From contig NZ_CP136921.1 in assembly GCF_033100095.1 (NCBI RefSeq), positions 1,024,501 to 1,088,500 on the forward strand: a DNA stretch of 64,000 bases, written 5' to 3'. The position numbers and the translations under genes are program-made. The DNA comes from Diaphorobacter limosus (GTDB lineage Bacteria > Pseudomonadota > Gammaproteobacteria > Burkholderiales > Burkholderiaceae_C). The notes under the pieces are model-generated. The model was not told the DNA's origin, made no database searches, and worked only from the letters and a program-made list of their open reading frames with translations. How positions within the stretch are numbered: position 1 is the stretch's first letter; the number at the start of each line of letters is the position of its first letter. Shown here one piece after another: positions 35,593 through 43,829 of this stretch.

Positions 35593-35610
35593 CTGTACAC
35601 CAGTGTACAG
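35593..35610. promoter_or_regulatory. Perfect palindrome upstream of pbpG
   Basis: CTGTACAC-CA-GTGTACAG, 8-bp arms, 23 bp before the pbpG start. It could be an operator. It resembles a LexA box but the spacing (CTGT-N10-ACAG) is 2 bp longer than the SOS consensus. Confidence 0.35.
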
Positions 35611-35611
35611 A

Positions 35612-35656
35612 ATCAAAAAAAGCCGCGCAAGATCAATATCTTGCGCGACTCTTTTA
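35612..35656 (-). terminator. Rho-independent terminator after leuA
   Basis: A 10-bp stem CGCGCAAGAT / ATCTTGCGCG with a CAAT loop, followed on the minus strand by GGCTTTTTTT. The plus-strand side also has a short T run (CTTTT), so it may act in both directions. Confidence 0.85.
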
Positions 35657-35688
35657 AAAAGAACCTGAATTATATGGGTAACCAGGCT

Positions 35689-37230
35689 TTAACCCTGGGC
35701 TGCCACACGCTCGGCTTTGCTTTGCAGCTTGTTCAGGGCACTCAGGTAGGCCTTGGCCGAGGCCACGACGATGTCCGGATCCGCGCCCACGCCATTGACG
35801 ATGCGACCGGTGTTCTGCAGGCGCACCGTGACCTCGCCCTGGCTTTCGGTGTTGCCGCTGATCGCCGTCACCGAATACAGCACCATTTCCGCGCCACTTT
35901 TCACCTGGCTCTCGATGGCCTTGAGCGAGGCATCGACCGGGCCGTTGCCGTCCGATGTGCCACGCACCTCGCGGCCATCGATGGTGAAGACGATCTCGGC
36001 ATGCGGCATCTCGCCGGTCTCGCTGCGCTGGGCCAGGGAGATGAAACCGTATTGCTCTTTCTCCGCCGTCACGCTTTCGTCGCCGACCAGGGCCAGGATG
36101 TCCTCATCAAAGATCTCGCTCTTGCGGTCGGCCAGATCCTTGAACTTGGCGAAGGCCGCCATGATCTCGCCCTCGGATTCGAGCACCACGCCCAGCTCCT
36201 GTAGCCGCTGCTTGAACGCCGTGCGCCCGGACAGCTTGCCCAGCACGATCTTGTTGGCGCTCCAGCCCACGTCCTCGGCGCGCATGATCTCGTAGGTGTC
36301 GCGCGCCTTGAGCACGCCGTCCTGGTGGATGCCGCTGGCGTGGGCAAAGGCATTCGCCCCCACCACCGCCTTGTTGGGCTGCACCACGAAGCCGGTGGTG
36401 GTGCTGACCATCCGGCTGGCCGGCACGATCTGCGAGGTGTCTATGCCCACGTCCAGGCCAAAGTAGTCGCGGCGCGTCTTCACGGCCATGACGATTTCCT
36501 CGAGCGAGCAATTGCCCGCGCGCTCACCCAGGCCGTTGATGGTGCATTCGACCTGGCGCGCGCCGCCGATCTTCACGCCCGCCAGGCTGTTGGCCACGGC
36601 CATGCCCAGGTCGTTGTGGCAATGCACGCTCCAGATGGCCTTGTCGCTGTTGGGCACCTTCTCGCGCAGCGTCTTGATGAAGTTGCCGTACAGCTCGGGA
36701 ATGGCATAGCCCACGGTGTCGGGGATGTTGATGGTGGTCGCGCCGTCGTTGATCACCGCCTCGCACACGCGCGCCAGGAAGTCGATCTCGCTGCGGTAGC
36801 CGTCCTCGGCGCTGAACTCGATGTCGCCCATCAGGTTGCGCGCAAAGCGCACCGCCAGCTTCGACTGCTCCAGCACCTCCTCGGGCGTCATGCGCAGCTT
36901 TTTCTCCATGTGCAGCGGGCTGGTGGCGATGAAGGTGTGGATGCGGCCGCGCTCGGCGTCCCTGAGCGCCTCGGCGGCGCGCGCGATGTCGCGGTCGTTG
37001 GCGCGCGAGAGCGAGCAGATGGTCGAGTCCTTGATGGCACGCGCAATCGCCTGCACGCACTCGAAGTCGCCATTGCTGCTGGCGGCAAAGCCGGCCTCGA
37101 TCACGTCCACCTTCAGGCGTTCGAGCTGGCGCGCGATGCGCAGCTTCTCGTCGCGCGTCATGCTGGCGCCGGGCGACTGCTCGCCGTCGCGCAAGGTGGT
37201 GTCGAAGATGATGAGTTTGTCGCTGCTCAT
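35689..37230 (-). CDS. leuA: 2-isopropylmalate synthase (standard form)
   Basis: First committed step of leucine synthesis: acetyl-CoA plus 2-ketoisovalerate. 513 residues, the usual length of the short LeuA type. N-terminal TIM barrel with [19 protein letters not shown] and the metal site [15 protein letters not shown]-terminal LeuA dimer regulatory domain (about 390-505) for leucine feedback. It lies 30 bp downstream of leuA2 in the same direction, so two isopropylmalate synthases are made from one transcript. Confidence 0.93.
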   Translation of the reverse strand: MSSDKLIIFDTTLRDGEQSPGASMTRDEKLRIARQLERLKVDVIEAGFAASSNGDFECVQAIARAIKDSTICSLSRANDRDIARAAEALRDAERGRIHTFIATSPLHMEKKLRMTPEEVLEQSKLAVRFARNLMGDIEFSAEDGYRSEIDFLARVCEAVINDGATTINIPDTVGYAIPELYGNFIKTLREKVPNSDKAIWSVHCHNDLGMAVANSLAGVKIGGARQVECTINGLGERAGNCSLEEIVMAVKTRRDYFGLDVGIDTSQIVPASRMVSTTTGFVVQPNKAVVGANAFAHASGIHQDGVLKARDTYEIMRAEDVGWSANKIVLGKLSGRTAFKQRLQELGVVLESEGEIMAAFAKFKDLADRKSEIFDEDILALVGDESVTAEKEQYGFISLAQRSETGEMPHAEIVFTIDGREVRGTSDGNGPVDASLKAIESQVKSGAEMVLYSVTAISGNTESQGEVTVRLQNTGRIVNGVGADPDIVVASAKAYLSALNKLQSKAERVAAQG

Positions 37231-37260
37231 GGCTGCCTCTGTCGTGGTGAATATTCGATA

Positions 37261-38928
37261 TTAAGCGGCTACCACCTGCATCTGCGGTGCACGCTGCAGA
37301 CCGCTGAGGATGGCGCGCATGGAGGCGGAGACGATGTTGGCGTCCATGCCCACGCCGTACACCGTTTGGCGCTCGTCGATGCGCATCTCCACATAGGCCA
37401 CGGCCTGGGCGTTGGCGCCCTCGCCTATGGCGTGCTCTGTGTAATCGAGCACCCGCAGCTGGCGATCGAGCGCCGTCGAAAGGGCCTGCACGAAGGCATC
37501 GATGGGTCCTGTGCCCTCGCCTTCCAAGTCCAAGATGTCGCCCTGCCACTGCACCGTGGCCGCCAGCTGCATGCGGCCGCCATCGTCCTGCATGCGATAG
37601 GCGGGCGCGGCCACGGCTTGGATCTGATATTCGCTCTGGAACAGCGCCCACAGATCGGCCGCGGTCAGCTCCTTGCCGCTGGCGTCCATTTCGCGCTGCA
37701 CGGCGGCGCTGAATTCGATCTGCAAGCGGCGCGGCAACTGCAGGCCGTATTCGCTCTCCAGCAGGTAGGCGATGCCGCCCTTGCCCGACTGGCTGTTGAC
37801 GCGGATCACGGCCTCGTAGCTGCGGCCCAGGTCCTTGGGGTCGATGGGCAGATAGGGCATGTCCCAGATGTCGCCTTCCTTGCGCTCGGCAAAGGCCTTC
37901 TTGATCGCGTCCTGGTGCGAGCCCGAGAACGAGGTGTAGACCAGGTCGCCAACATAGGGGTGGCGCGGATGCACGGGCAACTGGTTGCAGTATTCCACCG
38001 TGCTGCGGATGGCGTCGATGTCGGAAAAATCCAGCCCCGGGTGCACGCCCTGGGTGTACATGTTGAGGGCCACGTTTACTACGTCAAGGTTACCGGTGCG
38101 CTCGCCGTTGCCGAACAAGCAGCCCTCCAGCCGGTCGGCGCCCGCCATCAGCGCCAGTTCGGCCGTGGCCGTGCCGGTGCCGCGGTCATTGTGCGGGTGC
38201 ACCGACAGCACCACGCTGTCACGGCGCGCGATGTGGCGGTGCGTCCACTCCACCATGTCGGCAAAGATGTTGGGCGTGGAATGCTCGACCGTGGTGGGCA
38301 GGTTGATGATGCATTTCTTCTCGGGCGTGGGCTGCCAGACCGCGGTCACCGCATCGATCACGCGCTTGGAAAATGCCAGCTCGGTGTCCGAATACATCTC
38401 GGGCGAATACTCGAAGGTCCAGTCGGTCGCCGGCTGGCGTGCGGCCAAGTCCTGGAACATCTGCGCGTGGCTCACGGCCAGCTCCACGATCTCGTCCTCG
38501 CTCATGCCCAGCACCACGCGGCGCATCACCGGCGCGGTGGCGTTGTACAGGTGCACGATGGCGCGCGGCGCCCCGGCAAGCGCCTCAAACGTGCGGCGGA
38601 TCAGCGGTTCGCGCGCCTGGGTCAGCACCTGGATGGTGACGTCGTCGGGAATGCGGTCTTCCTCGATGAGCTTGCGCACGAAGTCAAACTCGACCTGCGA
38701 GGCGGAGGGAAATCCGACCTCGATCTCCTTGAAGCCGATCTTCACCAGCTGCTCGAACATGCGCATCTTGCGCGCAATGTCCATGGGCTCGATCAGCGCC
38801 TGATTGCCGTCGCGCAAATCCACGCTGCACCAGATGGGGGCCTGGGTGATCACCGCGTCGGGCCAGCGGCGATCGGCCAGGCGCACGGGCGCGAAGGGGC
38901 GGTATTTGCTGGCGGGGTTGTGCAACAT
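37261..38928 (-). CDS. leuA: 2-isopropylmalate synthase (long LeuA2 type)
   Basis: Second isopropylmalate synthase of the long type: 555 residues from [14 protein letters not shown]. Catalytic barrel with [18 protein letters not shown] and [21 protein letters not shown]-terminal regulatory domain from about 430. An ATG at 38946 would add six residues; neither start has a strong ribosome site. It is preceded by a leucine leader peptide and intrinsic terminator, which indicates attenuation. Having both types side by side suggests different leucine sensitivity or substrate preference. Confidence 0.92.
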   Translation of the reverse strand: MLHNPASKYRPFAPVRLADRRWPDAVITQAPIWCSVDLRDGNQALIEPMDIARKMRMFEQLVKIGFKEIEVGFPSASQVEFDFVRKLIEEDRIPDDVTIQVLTQAREPLIRRTFEALAGAPRAIVHLYNATAPVMRRVVLGMSEDEIVELAVSHAQMFQDLAARQPATDWTFEYSPEMYSDTELAFSKRVIDAVTAVWQPTPEKKCIINLPTTVEHSTPNIFADMVEWTHRHIARRDSVVLSVHPHNDRGTGTATAELALMAGADRLEGCLFGNGERTGNLDVVNVALNMYTQGVHPGLDFSDIDAIRSTVEYCNQLPVHPRHPYVGDLVYTSFSGSHQDAIKKAFAERKEGDIWDMPYLPIDPKDLGRSYEAVIRVNSQSGKGGIAYLLESEYGLQLPRRLQIEFSAAVQREMDASGKELTAADLWALFQSEYQIQAVAAPAYRMQDDGGRMQLAATVQWQGDILDLEGEGTGPIDAFVQALSTALDRQLRVLDYTEHAIGEGANAQAVAYVEMRIDERQTVYGVGMDANIVSASMRAILSGLQRAPQMQVVAA

Positions 38929-38983
38929 GGACGGACTCGCTTTCATGGAACAGGAAAAGATGAAACCCGGTTCCAGCGACTTG

Positions 38984-39023
38984 CACAAACAAAAACGGCC
39001 CGTCGCTGGTGCTCACGGGCCGT
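38984..39023 (-). terminator. Attenuator upstream of leuA2
   Basis: On the minus strand a perfect 9-bp stem ACGGCCCGT / ACGGGCCGT with an 11-base loop is followed by TTTTTGTTTG. It lies between the leader peptide (stop at 39053) and leuA2 (start at 38928), the arrangement of a transcription attenuator. Confidence 0.85.
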
Positions 39024-39052
39024 GGAAGTAGTGTGTGTACGCGCGCGCTACT

Positions 39053-39106
39053 CTATGCCTGCCCGTGGGACAAGTTCTGTAGTAGTGCTAGCGACAGGAA
39101 ATGCAT
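39053..39106 (-). CDS. leuL: Leucine leader peptide (17 residues)
   Basis: Encodes MHFLSLALLQNLSHGQA. Five of 17 codons are Leu (CTG, CTA, CTA, CTA, TTG). Three are CTA, which is very rare in this G/C-rich genome, so the ribosome should stall when charged leucyl-tRNA for that codon runs short. An intrinsic terminator follows 30 bp later and leuA2 after that. It begins 12 bp beyond the end of the lysR-type gene, so its promoter must lie within that gene or upstream of it. The gene name is by analogy with E. coli leuL. Confidence 0.8.
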   Translation of the reverse strand: MHFLSLALLQNLSHGQA

Positions 39107-39117
39107 AGCGACAGACT

Positions 39118-40020
39118 CTAGCACAAACGCGAGGACTGCAATTGATCCTCCAGAAATGTGCGGAATTCCTGCGCCGCCGGCGACAGCGCCCTGCCCCGGC
39201 GCGTGAAGACCCAGAAGCTGCGCTCCACCACCGGGTCGCCCACCGGGCGCATGACCAGGCCGAACTGCTCGACCAGCGTGCGCGCATAGGGCATGCACAG
39301 CGTGATACCCAGGCCCGCACGCGCCAGCGCCAGCGCCGTGGTCATATAGGTCACCTGCATGAAGGCCTCCTTGTGCATGTCGCGCGCGGCCTCGCCCACG
39401 TCGCTCACCAGCAGCTCGGTGAACTGGCCCTGCAGCGTGATCAGCGACTGGCCGGACAGGTCTGGCCACAGCAGCTTCTTGCGCCGCGCCAGGGCATGGG
39501 TGGGCGGCATCACGGCCATGAAGGGCAGGCTGAACAGCTGCTCAGCGGCGATGTCTGAATTGGCCTCGCGCTCCGGGCCTATGCCGATGTCCACCTCGCC
39601 GGAGAACACGCGCGCCATCACGCTCTCGACCGCGCAATCGACCAGGCGCAGGCTCACGCCCGGGTACTGGGCGCGAAAGCCCGCCATCAGCTCGGGCAGC
39701 AGCGTGCAGGCCAGCAGCTGCGGCACGGCGACGCGCACCGTGCCGCGCTGCAAATCCTTGAGGTTGCCGACCTCGCTGACCACGCCGTCCAGGTCGTGCA
39801 GGATTTTCTCGATCTGCGGGTACAGCTCGCGCCCGGTGTCTGACAGGCGCAGGCGGCGCGTGCTGCGGTCGAACAGGCGCAGGCCCAGGGTCGATTCCAG
39901 CTCCTTGATCAGGCCGCTGAGCGCCGACTGGGTGATGAACAAGCGCTCTGCCGCCAGCGTGAAGCTGCCGGTATCGGCCACGGCCACGAAGGCGCGCAAC
40001 TGGCGCAGCGTCACATTCAT
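39118..40020 (-). CDS. LysR-family transcriptional regulator
   Basis: 300 residues. N-terminal HTH (about 1-60, RQLRAFVAVADTGSFTLAAE and ITQSALSGLIKELE), then the LysR substrate-binding domain (about 90-295). It is divergent from the aromatic-degradation cluster across a 106-bp A/T-rich gap and is the likely activator of that cluster, responding to the substrate or an intermediate. The leucine leader begins 12 bp after its stop codon on the same strand. Confidence 0.9.
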   Translation of the reverse strand: MNVTLRQLRAFVAVADTGSFTLAAERLFITQSALSGLIKELESTLGLRLFDRSTRRLRLSDTGRELYPQIEKILHDLDGVVSEVGNLKDLQRGTVRVAVPQLLACTLLPELMAGFRAQYPGVSLRLVDCAVESVMARVFSGEVDIGIGPEREANSDIAAEQLFSLPFMAVMPPTHALARRKKLLWPDLSGQSLITLQGQFTELLVSDVGEAARDMHKEAFMQVTYMTTALALARAGLGITLCMPYARTLVEQFGLVMRPVGDPVVERSFWVFTRRGRALSPAAQEFRTFLEDQLQSSRLC

Positions 40021-40023
40021 GAG

Positions 40024-40074
40024 TCAATCCGATAAATAGATCAATAAATACCGTTTGAATAATAAATCAATCCG
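40024..40074. promoter_or_regulatory. Candidate LysR-regulated divergent promoter region
   Basis: An unusually A/T-rich patch between the lysR-type gene and the MBL gene. TCAATCCG occurs twice in direct orientation (40024-40031 and 40067-40074) and AATAAAT occurs twice between them. A T-N11-A type operator would be expected here; which bases bind the regulator cannot be told from the sequence. Confidence 0.35.
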
Positions 40075-40126
40075 GCCTCAAATACACCCCATCGCACCCT
40101 TACCACATAACTCAGGAGCCAACGCC

Positions 40127-41092
40127 ATGACCGACAAAAAATTTGCCTCCCAGGCCGATCTGGAAGAAAAGAAGATCAGCTGGGAAAAACTCAGCGACAA
40201 CGCCTACGCCTACACGGCCGAGGGCGACCCGAACACCGGCGTCATCATCGGCGATGACGGCTGCATGATCATCGACGCCACCGCCACCCCGGTGGCCGCG
40301 CAGGGCGTGATCGCCAAGGTCCGCGAGATCACCGACAAGCCCATCAAGTACGTGGTGCTGACGCATTACCACGCCGTGCGCGTGCTGGGTGCCTCGGGTT
40401 ACAAAACGGAAGGCCTGGAGCAGATCATCGCCAGCCGCGACACCTACGACCTGATCGTCGAGCGCGGCCAGCAGGACATGGATTCCGAGATCGGCCGCTT
40501 CCCGCGCCTGTTCCAGGCCGTGGAGAGCGTGCCCGGCCTGACCTGGCCGACCATGACCTTCGAGGGCGAGATGGCCCTGTGGCTGGGCGAGCTGGAGGTG
40601 CGCATCAAGCAGGTGGGCCGCGGCCACACCAAGGGCGACGCCATCGTCTACATCCCCAGCCAGAACATCTGCTTCTCGGGCGACCTGGTCGAGGCCGACG
40701 CCGCCTGCTACACCGGCGATGCCTACCTGGCCGACTGGCCGCAAACCCTGGACAACCTGGCGGCGATGAAGTTCGACAAGCTCATCCCCGGCCGCGGCCC
40801 GGCGCTGATGACGCCAGCGGACGTGCAAAAGGGCCTGGCCTATACCCGCGACTTTGTCTCCACGCTCTACAAGAGTGCGCAAGAGGCCGTCGCCCAAGGG
40901 ATGGACTTGAACGCCACCATGAAGCACACGCGCCAGGCCATGGACCCGAAGTTTGGCCATGTCTTCATCTACGAGCACTGCCTGCCGTTTGACGTGACGC
41001 GAGCGCACGACGAGGCCAGCGGCATCCGCGACCCGCGCATCTGGACGGCCGAGCGCGACCAGCAGATGTGGCATGCGCTGCAACAAGCCTAA
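40127..41092 (+). CDS. MBL-fold protein with altered metal-binding motif
   Basis: 321 residues with the metallo-beta-lactamase fold order. The usual HxHxDH motif reads HYHAVR (His80, His82, then Val84-Arg85), so the Asp and third His are missing. Later conserved positions (GRGHTKGDAIV, FSGDLVEADA) remain, but the C-terminal His is replaced in PGRGPALM. The metal site is therefore reduced or rebuilt. The start at 40127 has CAGGAG upstream. First gene of the LysR-controlled cluster, it may hydrolyse an ester or thioester intermediate, or have a binding role. Confidence 0.8.
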   Translation: MTDKKFASQADLEEKKISWEKLSDNAYAYTAEGDPNTGVIIGDDGCMIIDATATPVAAQGVIAKVREITDKPIKYVVLTHYHAVRVLGASGYKTEGLEQIIASRDTYDLIVERGQQDMDSEIGRFPRLFQAVESVPGLTWPTMTFEGEMALWLGELEVRIKQVGRGHTKGDAIVYIPSQNICFSGDLVEADAACYTGDAYLADWPQTLDNLAAMKFDKLIPGRGPALMTPADVQKGLAYTRDFVSTLYKSAQEAVAQGMDLNATMKHTRQAMDPKFGHVFIYEHCLPFDVTRAHDEASGIRDPRIWTAERDQQMWHALQQA

Positions 41093-41100
41093 ATAAAAAC

Positions 41101-41144
41101 AATAGCTGTCAGCGCTTACCAGATAAGCGCTAGAGCCATATTTC
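41101..41144 (+). repeat. Dispersed ~45-bp repeat, copy 6
   Basis: ATAGCTGTCAGCGCTTACC, then AGATAAGCGCTAGAGCC. AGCGCTTA / TAAGCGCT form a clear hairpin. It lies between the MBL gene and the FAD monooxygenase gene, inside the catabolic cluster. Confidence 0.7.
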
Positions 41145-41170
41145 ACCATCTTTGAGGATTCGAGAGACAC

Positions 41171-42835
41171 ATGCTGAAGACCTACACCTATCCCAAGTTC
41201 GACTATGTGCGCCCACCCGAGCTGGTGGAGCAGCACAGCGGCCACTACCCCGTGGTCATCGTCGGCGCCGGCCCGGTGGGCCTGTCCATGGCCATTGACC
41301 TGGCGGCCCAGGGGCAAAAAGTGCTGCTGCTGGACAACGACGACACCGTGTCCATAGGCTCGCGCGGCGTGTGCTATGCCAAGCGCACGCTGGAGGTTCT
41401 AGACCGCATGGACTGCGGCAGCCCCTGCGTGGACAAGGGCATGTCCTGGAACGTGGGCCGCACCTTCTTTGGCGAGGGCGAGGTCTTCAACTTCAACCTG
41501 CGCCCGCAGGACGGCCACAACCGCCCCGGCATGGTGAACCTGCAGCAGTACTACCTGGAGGACTACCTGGTGCAGCGCGCGCGCCAGTTGCCCAACCTGG
41601 AGATGCGCTTCAAGAACAACGTCATCAGCGTGGAGCAGGACGACAAACAGGCCACCGTGCGCGTGGAGACGCCCGACGGCGCCTACACCCTGACCACTGA
41701 TTGGCTGGTGGCCGCCGACGGCGCGCGCTCGCCGATCCGCAACATGCTGGGCCTGGAGATCGACGGCAAGATCTTCATGGACCGCTTCCTGATCGCCGAC
41801 GTCATCATGAAGGCCGACTATCCCGCAGAGCGCTGGTTCTGGTTCGACCCGCCCTTCCATCCCAACCAGTCGGTGCTCTTGCACAAGCAGGCCGACAACG
41901 TCTGGCGCATCGACTTCCAGCTCGGCTGGGACGCCGACCCCGAGGCCGAGAAGAAGCCCGAGAAGGTCATCCCGCGCATCAAGGCCATGCTTGGCGACGA
42001 GCGCGAATTCGAGCTCGAATGGGTCAGCGTCTACACCTTCCAGTGCCGGCGCATGGGCCAGTTCAACCACAACCGCGTGCTGTTCGTGGGCGATGCGGCG
42101 CACCAGGTCTCGCCCTTTGGCGCACGCGGCGCCAACAGCGGCATCCAGGACTCGGACAACCTGGCCTGGAAGCTCAAGCTCGTCATCGACGGCAAGGCGC
42201 CCGCGTCGCTGCTGGACAGCTACAGCAGCGAGCGCTGCTACGCCGCCGACGAGAACATCATGAACTCCACGCGCTCCACCGACTTCATCACGCCCAAGAG
42301 CAAGACCAGCAAGGCCTTTCGTAACGCCGTGCTGGAGCTGGCGCAGGACTACCCGTTTGCCCGCGCCCTGGTCAACTCCGGCCGCCTGTCGGTGCCCAGC
42401 TGGCTCGTCGATTCGCCGCTGAACACCCCCGACGAAGACGGCTTTGCCGGCAACATGGTGCCCGGCGCGCCCATGGACGACGCCCCCGTCACCGGCGGCA
42501 AGACCGCCTGGCTGCTGGGCGACATGGACACGCGCTTTCACCTGCTGCACTACGTGGAAGACGCCGGCGCGCTGAGCGCGCAGCAGGCCCAGGCCCTGGC
42601 CGGCCTGGCCGACCACCCCATAGCCGTGCACGCCATCGTCGTGGCCCAGCGCGGCACCGCCCCCGCCGGCCTGGCCACGCTGATCGACGCCCAGGGCGCG
42701 CTGCGCGAGCGCTACGACCTGCAGCCCGGCACCAGCTACCTGCTGCGCCCGGACCAGCATGTGGCTGCGCGCTGGCGTCAGCTTGATGCCGCCAAGGTGC
42801 GCGCCGCCGTGAACCGCGCCACCGGCAACGTCTAA
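41171..42835 (+). CDS. FAD-dependent aromatic-ring monooxygenase (PheA/TfdB/MhpA family)
   Basis: Flavoprotein hydroxylase of 554 residues. The FAD motif VIVGAGPVGLSMAIDLAAQG is near residue 28, the second FAD/NAD(P)H motif is near residue 170 (LVAADGARSPIR), and GDAAHQVSPFGARGANSGIQ is near residue 312. A thioredoxin-like C-terminal domain follows. The family adds a hydroxyl to a phenolic ring using NAD(P)H and O2. With maleyl-isomerase and fumaryl-hydrolase genes downstream, I infer that it makes a hydroquinone-type (para-diol) substrate. The exact substrate is unknown. Confidence 0.88.
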   Translation: MLKTYTYPKFDYVRPPELVEQHSGHYPVVIVGAGPVGLSMAIDLAAQGQKVLLLDNDDTVSIGSRGVCYAKRTLEVLDRMDCGSPCVDKGMSWNVGRTFFGEGEVFNFNLRPQDGHNRPGMVNLQQYYLEDYLVQRARQLPNLEMRFKNNVISVEQDDKQATVRVETPDGAYTLTTDWLVAADGARSPIRNMLGLEIDGKIFMDRFLIADVIMKADYPAERWFWFDPPFHPNQSVLLHKQADNVWRIDFQLGWDADPEAEKKPEKVIPRIKAMLGDEREFELEWVSVYTFQCRRMGQFNHNRVLFVGDAAHQVSPFGARGANSGIQDSDNLAWKLKLVIDGKAPASLLDSYSSERCYAADENIMNSTRSTDFITPKSKTSKAFRNAVLELAQDYPFARALVNSGRLSVPSWLVDSPLNTPDEDGFAGNMVPGAPMDDAPVTGGKTAWLLGDMDTRFHLLHYVEDAGALSAQQAQALAGLADHPIAVHAIVVAQRGTAPAGLATLIDAQGALRERYDLQPGTSYLLRPDQHVAARWRQLDAAKVRAAVNRATGNV

Positions 42836-42852
42836 AACCAAAGGAGACAACC

Positions 42853-43083
42853 ATGAGCCTGAACACCCAGCCCAACCTGCGCGAGCCCGGCAAGCGCTAC
42901 TTCCAGGCCTATTCGCCCGGCGACGACTTCTACGAGGCCCTGATCGACACCCACCAGGGCCTGTCGGACGAGCAAAGCGCCGCCCTGAACGCGCGCCTGA
43001 TCCTGCTGCTGTCCAACCATATTGGCGACATCAGCGTGCTACGCGAGGCCCTGGCCATCGCCCGCAAACCCTTCAACAATTGA
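42853..43083 (+). CDS. DUF2783 domain protein (small partner of the monooxygenase)
   Basis: 76 residues, no signal or membrane segment, mostly helical. Segments such as DDFYEALIDTHQGLSDEQS and ILLLSNHIGDISVLREALA are those of DUF2783. This family occurs next to FAD monooxygenases of this type, so it may be a small accessory subunit. It sits 17 bp after the monooxygenase with AAAGGAGACA upstream, and 26 bp before the VOC gene. Confidence 0.75.
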   Translation: MSLNTQPNLREPGKRYFQAYSPGDDFYEALIDTHQGLSDEQSAALNARLILLLSNHIGDISVLREALAIARKPFNN

Positions 43084-43109
43084 CACCGCTAGCCCCCAAG
43101 GAGACAACC

Positions 43110-43664
43110 ATGGCCTTTCTCAACGGCGTACACCATGTCGCATACCGCTGCAAGAACGCAAAGCAGACCGTGGAGTGGTACCAGAAGTACCTCGATGCCA
43201 ACTTCATCCTCGCCATCGCCGAGAACGAAGTGCCCTCCACCAAGGAGCCCGATCCGTACATGCACATCTTCATCGACATCGGCGGCGGCAACATCCTGGC
43301 CTTCTTCGAGCTGCCCACCAAGCCGGAGATGATCGCCCCCTCGGACGCCAACACGCCGTCGTGGACGCAGCACCTGGCGCTGAAGGTGGATTCGGTCGAA
43401 ACCATGATGAAGGTCAAGGCCAAGATGGAGGCCGACGGCATCGAGGTGATTGGCCCCACCAACCACACCATCTTCCAGTCGATCTACTTTCGCGACCCCT
43501 CGGGCCACCGCCTGGAGCTGGCGGCCAATACTTCCACGCCGCAGATGGACAAGGCGCTGGACGATGTGAAGTGGGACATGCTCAACGAGTGGGATCGCAC
43601 CAAGCAGGCCCCCACCCACGCCCGCTGGATGCACGACGGCTCGGGCCGCGTAGGCCCGCACTGA
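43110..43664 (+). CDS. VOC-family protein, candidate ring-cleavage dioxygenase
   Basis: 184 residues with two beta-alpha-beta-beta-beta modules of the vicinal-oxygen-chelate fold. Likely metal ligands are His in GVHHVAYRC, His in WTQHLALKVDS and Glu in GHRLELAANT. Start at 43110 with AAGGAGACAACC upstream. No cupin-type gentisate or homogentisate dioxygenase is in the cluster, so this protein is the best candidate for opening the ring between the hydroxylase and the maleyl isomerase. That role is inference; it could instead be a glyoxalase-like isomerase. Confidence 0.75.
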   Translation: MAFLNGVHHVAYRCKNAKQTVEWYQKYLDANFILAIAENEVPSTKEPDPYMHIFIDIGGGNILAFFELPTKPEMIAPSDANTPSWTQHLALKVDSVETMMKVKAKMEADGIEVIGPTNHTIFQSIYFRDPSGHRLELAANTSTPQMDKALDDVKWDMLNEWDRTKQAPTHARWMHDGSGRVGPH

Positions 43665-43829
43665 TGGCCTGCGGCTGACGCCGCGGCAAGCCCCCTACCC
43701 CTACCCAACCACCCGCGCGCGCGCCCAGGCGCCGCGTGGCGGGCGCTGCTGCGCCCCGCTTCACCCCCCACCCCAAAGAGACAAGCCGCCGCATCAGCGT
43801 TCGGCGCTATAAAAAAAGGAGATTTCTCC

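Noticed and set aside
35593..35610. LexA (SOS) box upstream of pbpG
   Set aside because: CTGT and ACAG are separated by 10 bases instead of the 8 of the SOS consensus. Reported only as an unassigned palindrome.
36325..39108. 927-residue open frame on the plus strand
   Set aside because: It is antisense to both leuA genes, which have clear family motifs. Long open antisense frames are expected in such G/C-rich coding DNA, and the translation is a His/Ala/Val-rich mixture without domains.
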